Positions 6,491 through 7,160 of a stretch of 7,160 nucleotides of DNA are shown here, piece by piece (positions within the stretch are counted from its first letter, which is position 1; each line of letters begins with the position of its first letter). This DNA comes from Chitinophaga pinensis (GTDB lineage: Bacteria > Bacteroidota > Bacteroidia > Chitinophagales > Chitinophagaceae), in the NCBI GenBank assembly GCA_945866165.1, contig CAMBGO010000119.1, positions 1-7,160 of the forward strand, given 5' to 3'. The notes beneath the pieces were generated by a model. That model was not told where the DNA came from. It made no database searches and saw only the letters and a list, made by a program, of their open reading frames with translations. A program made the translations under genes and the position numbers.

Positions 6491-7160
6491 TTAATAATTC
6501 ACTTTGATGTCCTTGAATGTGAGAGGCAGCCAAACCTGCATTTGATTACTTCCCCTATTACACCAAGTATAATAAGGGATTGCCCTTACTTTCTGTTTAC
6601 TGGTTGTTGCATCTAATCCATCATCACTAATTTTCAATACAGGCATATCTGCAACAATACTTACTATGTTTTCATCCAATACATTGAAATCTTCTGTCTT
6701 GAATTCAGCATCCAATGATGAAATGATATTCCATGCTTTGCCATTGTTATCAGCACCTTCTATACAATACACAATTGGACCTCGTTGTATAGCTATACGG
6801 TCATTATCAATTTCAAGTTCATTTCTTGCACTGATTTGATTTATTTTCATCGGAATATTGAATTCAATTACATCATCATTTTTCCACTCTCTTTGAATAA
6901 CAGCGTAGCCTTCTTCATTTGAATATTCGACGGCTTTGCCATTAACAATCAATGTAGGTTTCTCTTTTGATATATCCCTGAAAGAATATAAGTTACCCGG
7001 AGCAGCTATTCCTCTTGACCAACCAGGTATTCGAAATGCAATCGAAGTCTTGGTATTTTTTTTCATTGACAGGGAGCATTTGATTGCACCAGACCAGGGA
7101 TAATTTGTTTGCATGTTAAACTTAACTTTTCCTGCTGGCATATTGAATTCAGTTTGGCTT
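6491..7160 (-). CDS. GH127 (DUF1680) beta-L-arabinofuranosidase-like protein, C-terminal part (cut by right edge)
   Basis: The last 222 codons of a glycoside hydrolase family 127-type protein, whose characterised members release beta-L-arabinofuranose, for example from hydroxyproline-linked arabinosides. The frame stays open to position 7160, so the methionine at 7141 is internal. Visible family features of the C-terminal beta-sandwich are NYPWSG, FRIPGW, EGYAVIQREWKNDD, IAIQRGPIVYCIEGADN and the closing PYYTWCNRGSNQMQVWLP. Family members are usually 600-800 residues, so about two thirds, including the catalytic (alpha/alpha)6 barrel with the zinc-bound cysteine nucleophile, lies outside the window. 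Activity and export cannot be judged here. The terminal motif has Cys where Ala is more common (WANRG). It precedes the GH-A hydrolase gene on the same strand and probably forms a transcription unit with it. Confidence 0.88.
   Translation of the reverse strand, partial: SQTEFNMPAGKVKFNMQTNYPWSGAIKCSLSMKKNTKTSIAFRIPGWSRGIAAPGNLYSFRDISKEKPTLIVNGKAVEYSNEEGYAVIQREWKNDDVIEFNIPMKINQISARNELEIDNDRIAIQRGPIVYCIEGADNNGKAWNIISSLDAEFKTEDFNVLDENIVSIVADMPVLKISDDGLDATTSKQKVRAIPYYTWCNRGSNQMQVWLPLTFKDIKVNY

Noticed and set aside
6480..6494. TTAAT-ATAAA-ATTAA inverted repeat at the end of the GH127-like gene
   Set aside because: The stem is five A/T pairs only and has no T-run, too weak for a terminator; the two glycosidase genes are more likely co-transcribed.
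7139..7141. ATG at 7141 as the start of a short 216-residue protein
   Set aside because: The frame continues without a stop to the window edge and the sequence before it continues the GH127 domain, so this is an internal methionine.

Overview
This 7160-base window reads as an ordinary chromosomal stretch from a low-GC member of the Bacteroidota. The reasons are the A/T-rich sequence, the absence of clear Shine-Dalgarno sites, A-rich start contexts, TAnnTTTG promoter-like boxes before several genes, and exported proteins whose signal peptides end in F-S-Q or N-A-Q. The gene types (secreted M1 peptidase, GH127, clan GH-A hydrolase) also fit free-living polymer-degrading lineages such as the Chitinophagaceae. 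The genus cannot be fixed from this sequence alone.

Layout, left to right: (1) the 5' part of truA, a tRNA pseudouridine synthase gene, minus strand and cut by the left edge; (2) a 166-base divergent intergenic region with promoter-like boxes on both strands; (3) a large plus-strand gene for an exported M1 zinc aminopeptidase with a helical C-terminal extension; (4) a 70-base convergent gap with a strong 12-bp hairpin, probably a bidirectional terminator; (5) a minus-strand block that, in transcription order from the right edge, encodes the C-terminal part of a GH127 beta-L-arabinofuranosidase-like protein (cut by the right edge), an exported clan GH-A (GH5-like) glycoside hydrolase, a DadA-type FAD amino-acid oxidoreductase, and an exported SMP-30-like six-bladed beta-propeller. 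The last two overlap by 8 bases.

How the genes may work together: the two glycosidases are co-directional and look like one carbohydrate-degrading unit. GH127 enzymes include those that release L-arabinose from hydroxyproline-linked arabinosides, and DadA-like FAD enzymes of this type include D-hydroxyproline dehydrogenases. The block could therefore be part of a route for using plant hydroxyproline-rich glycoproteins. This is inference: no epimerase, transporter or SusC/SusD pair is visible. I found no mobile element, CRISPR array, tRNA, rRNA or riboswitch, and no clear sign of a wholly new system.
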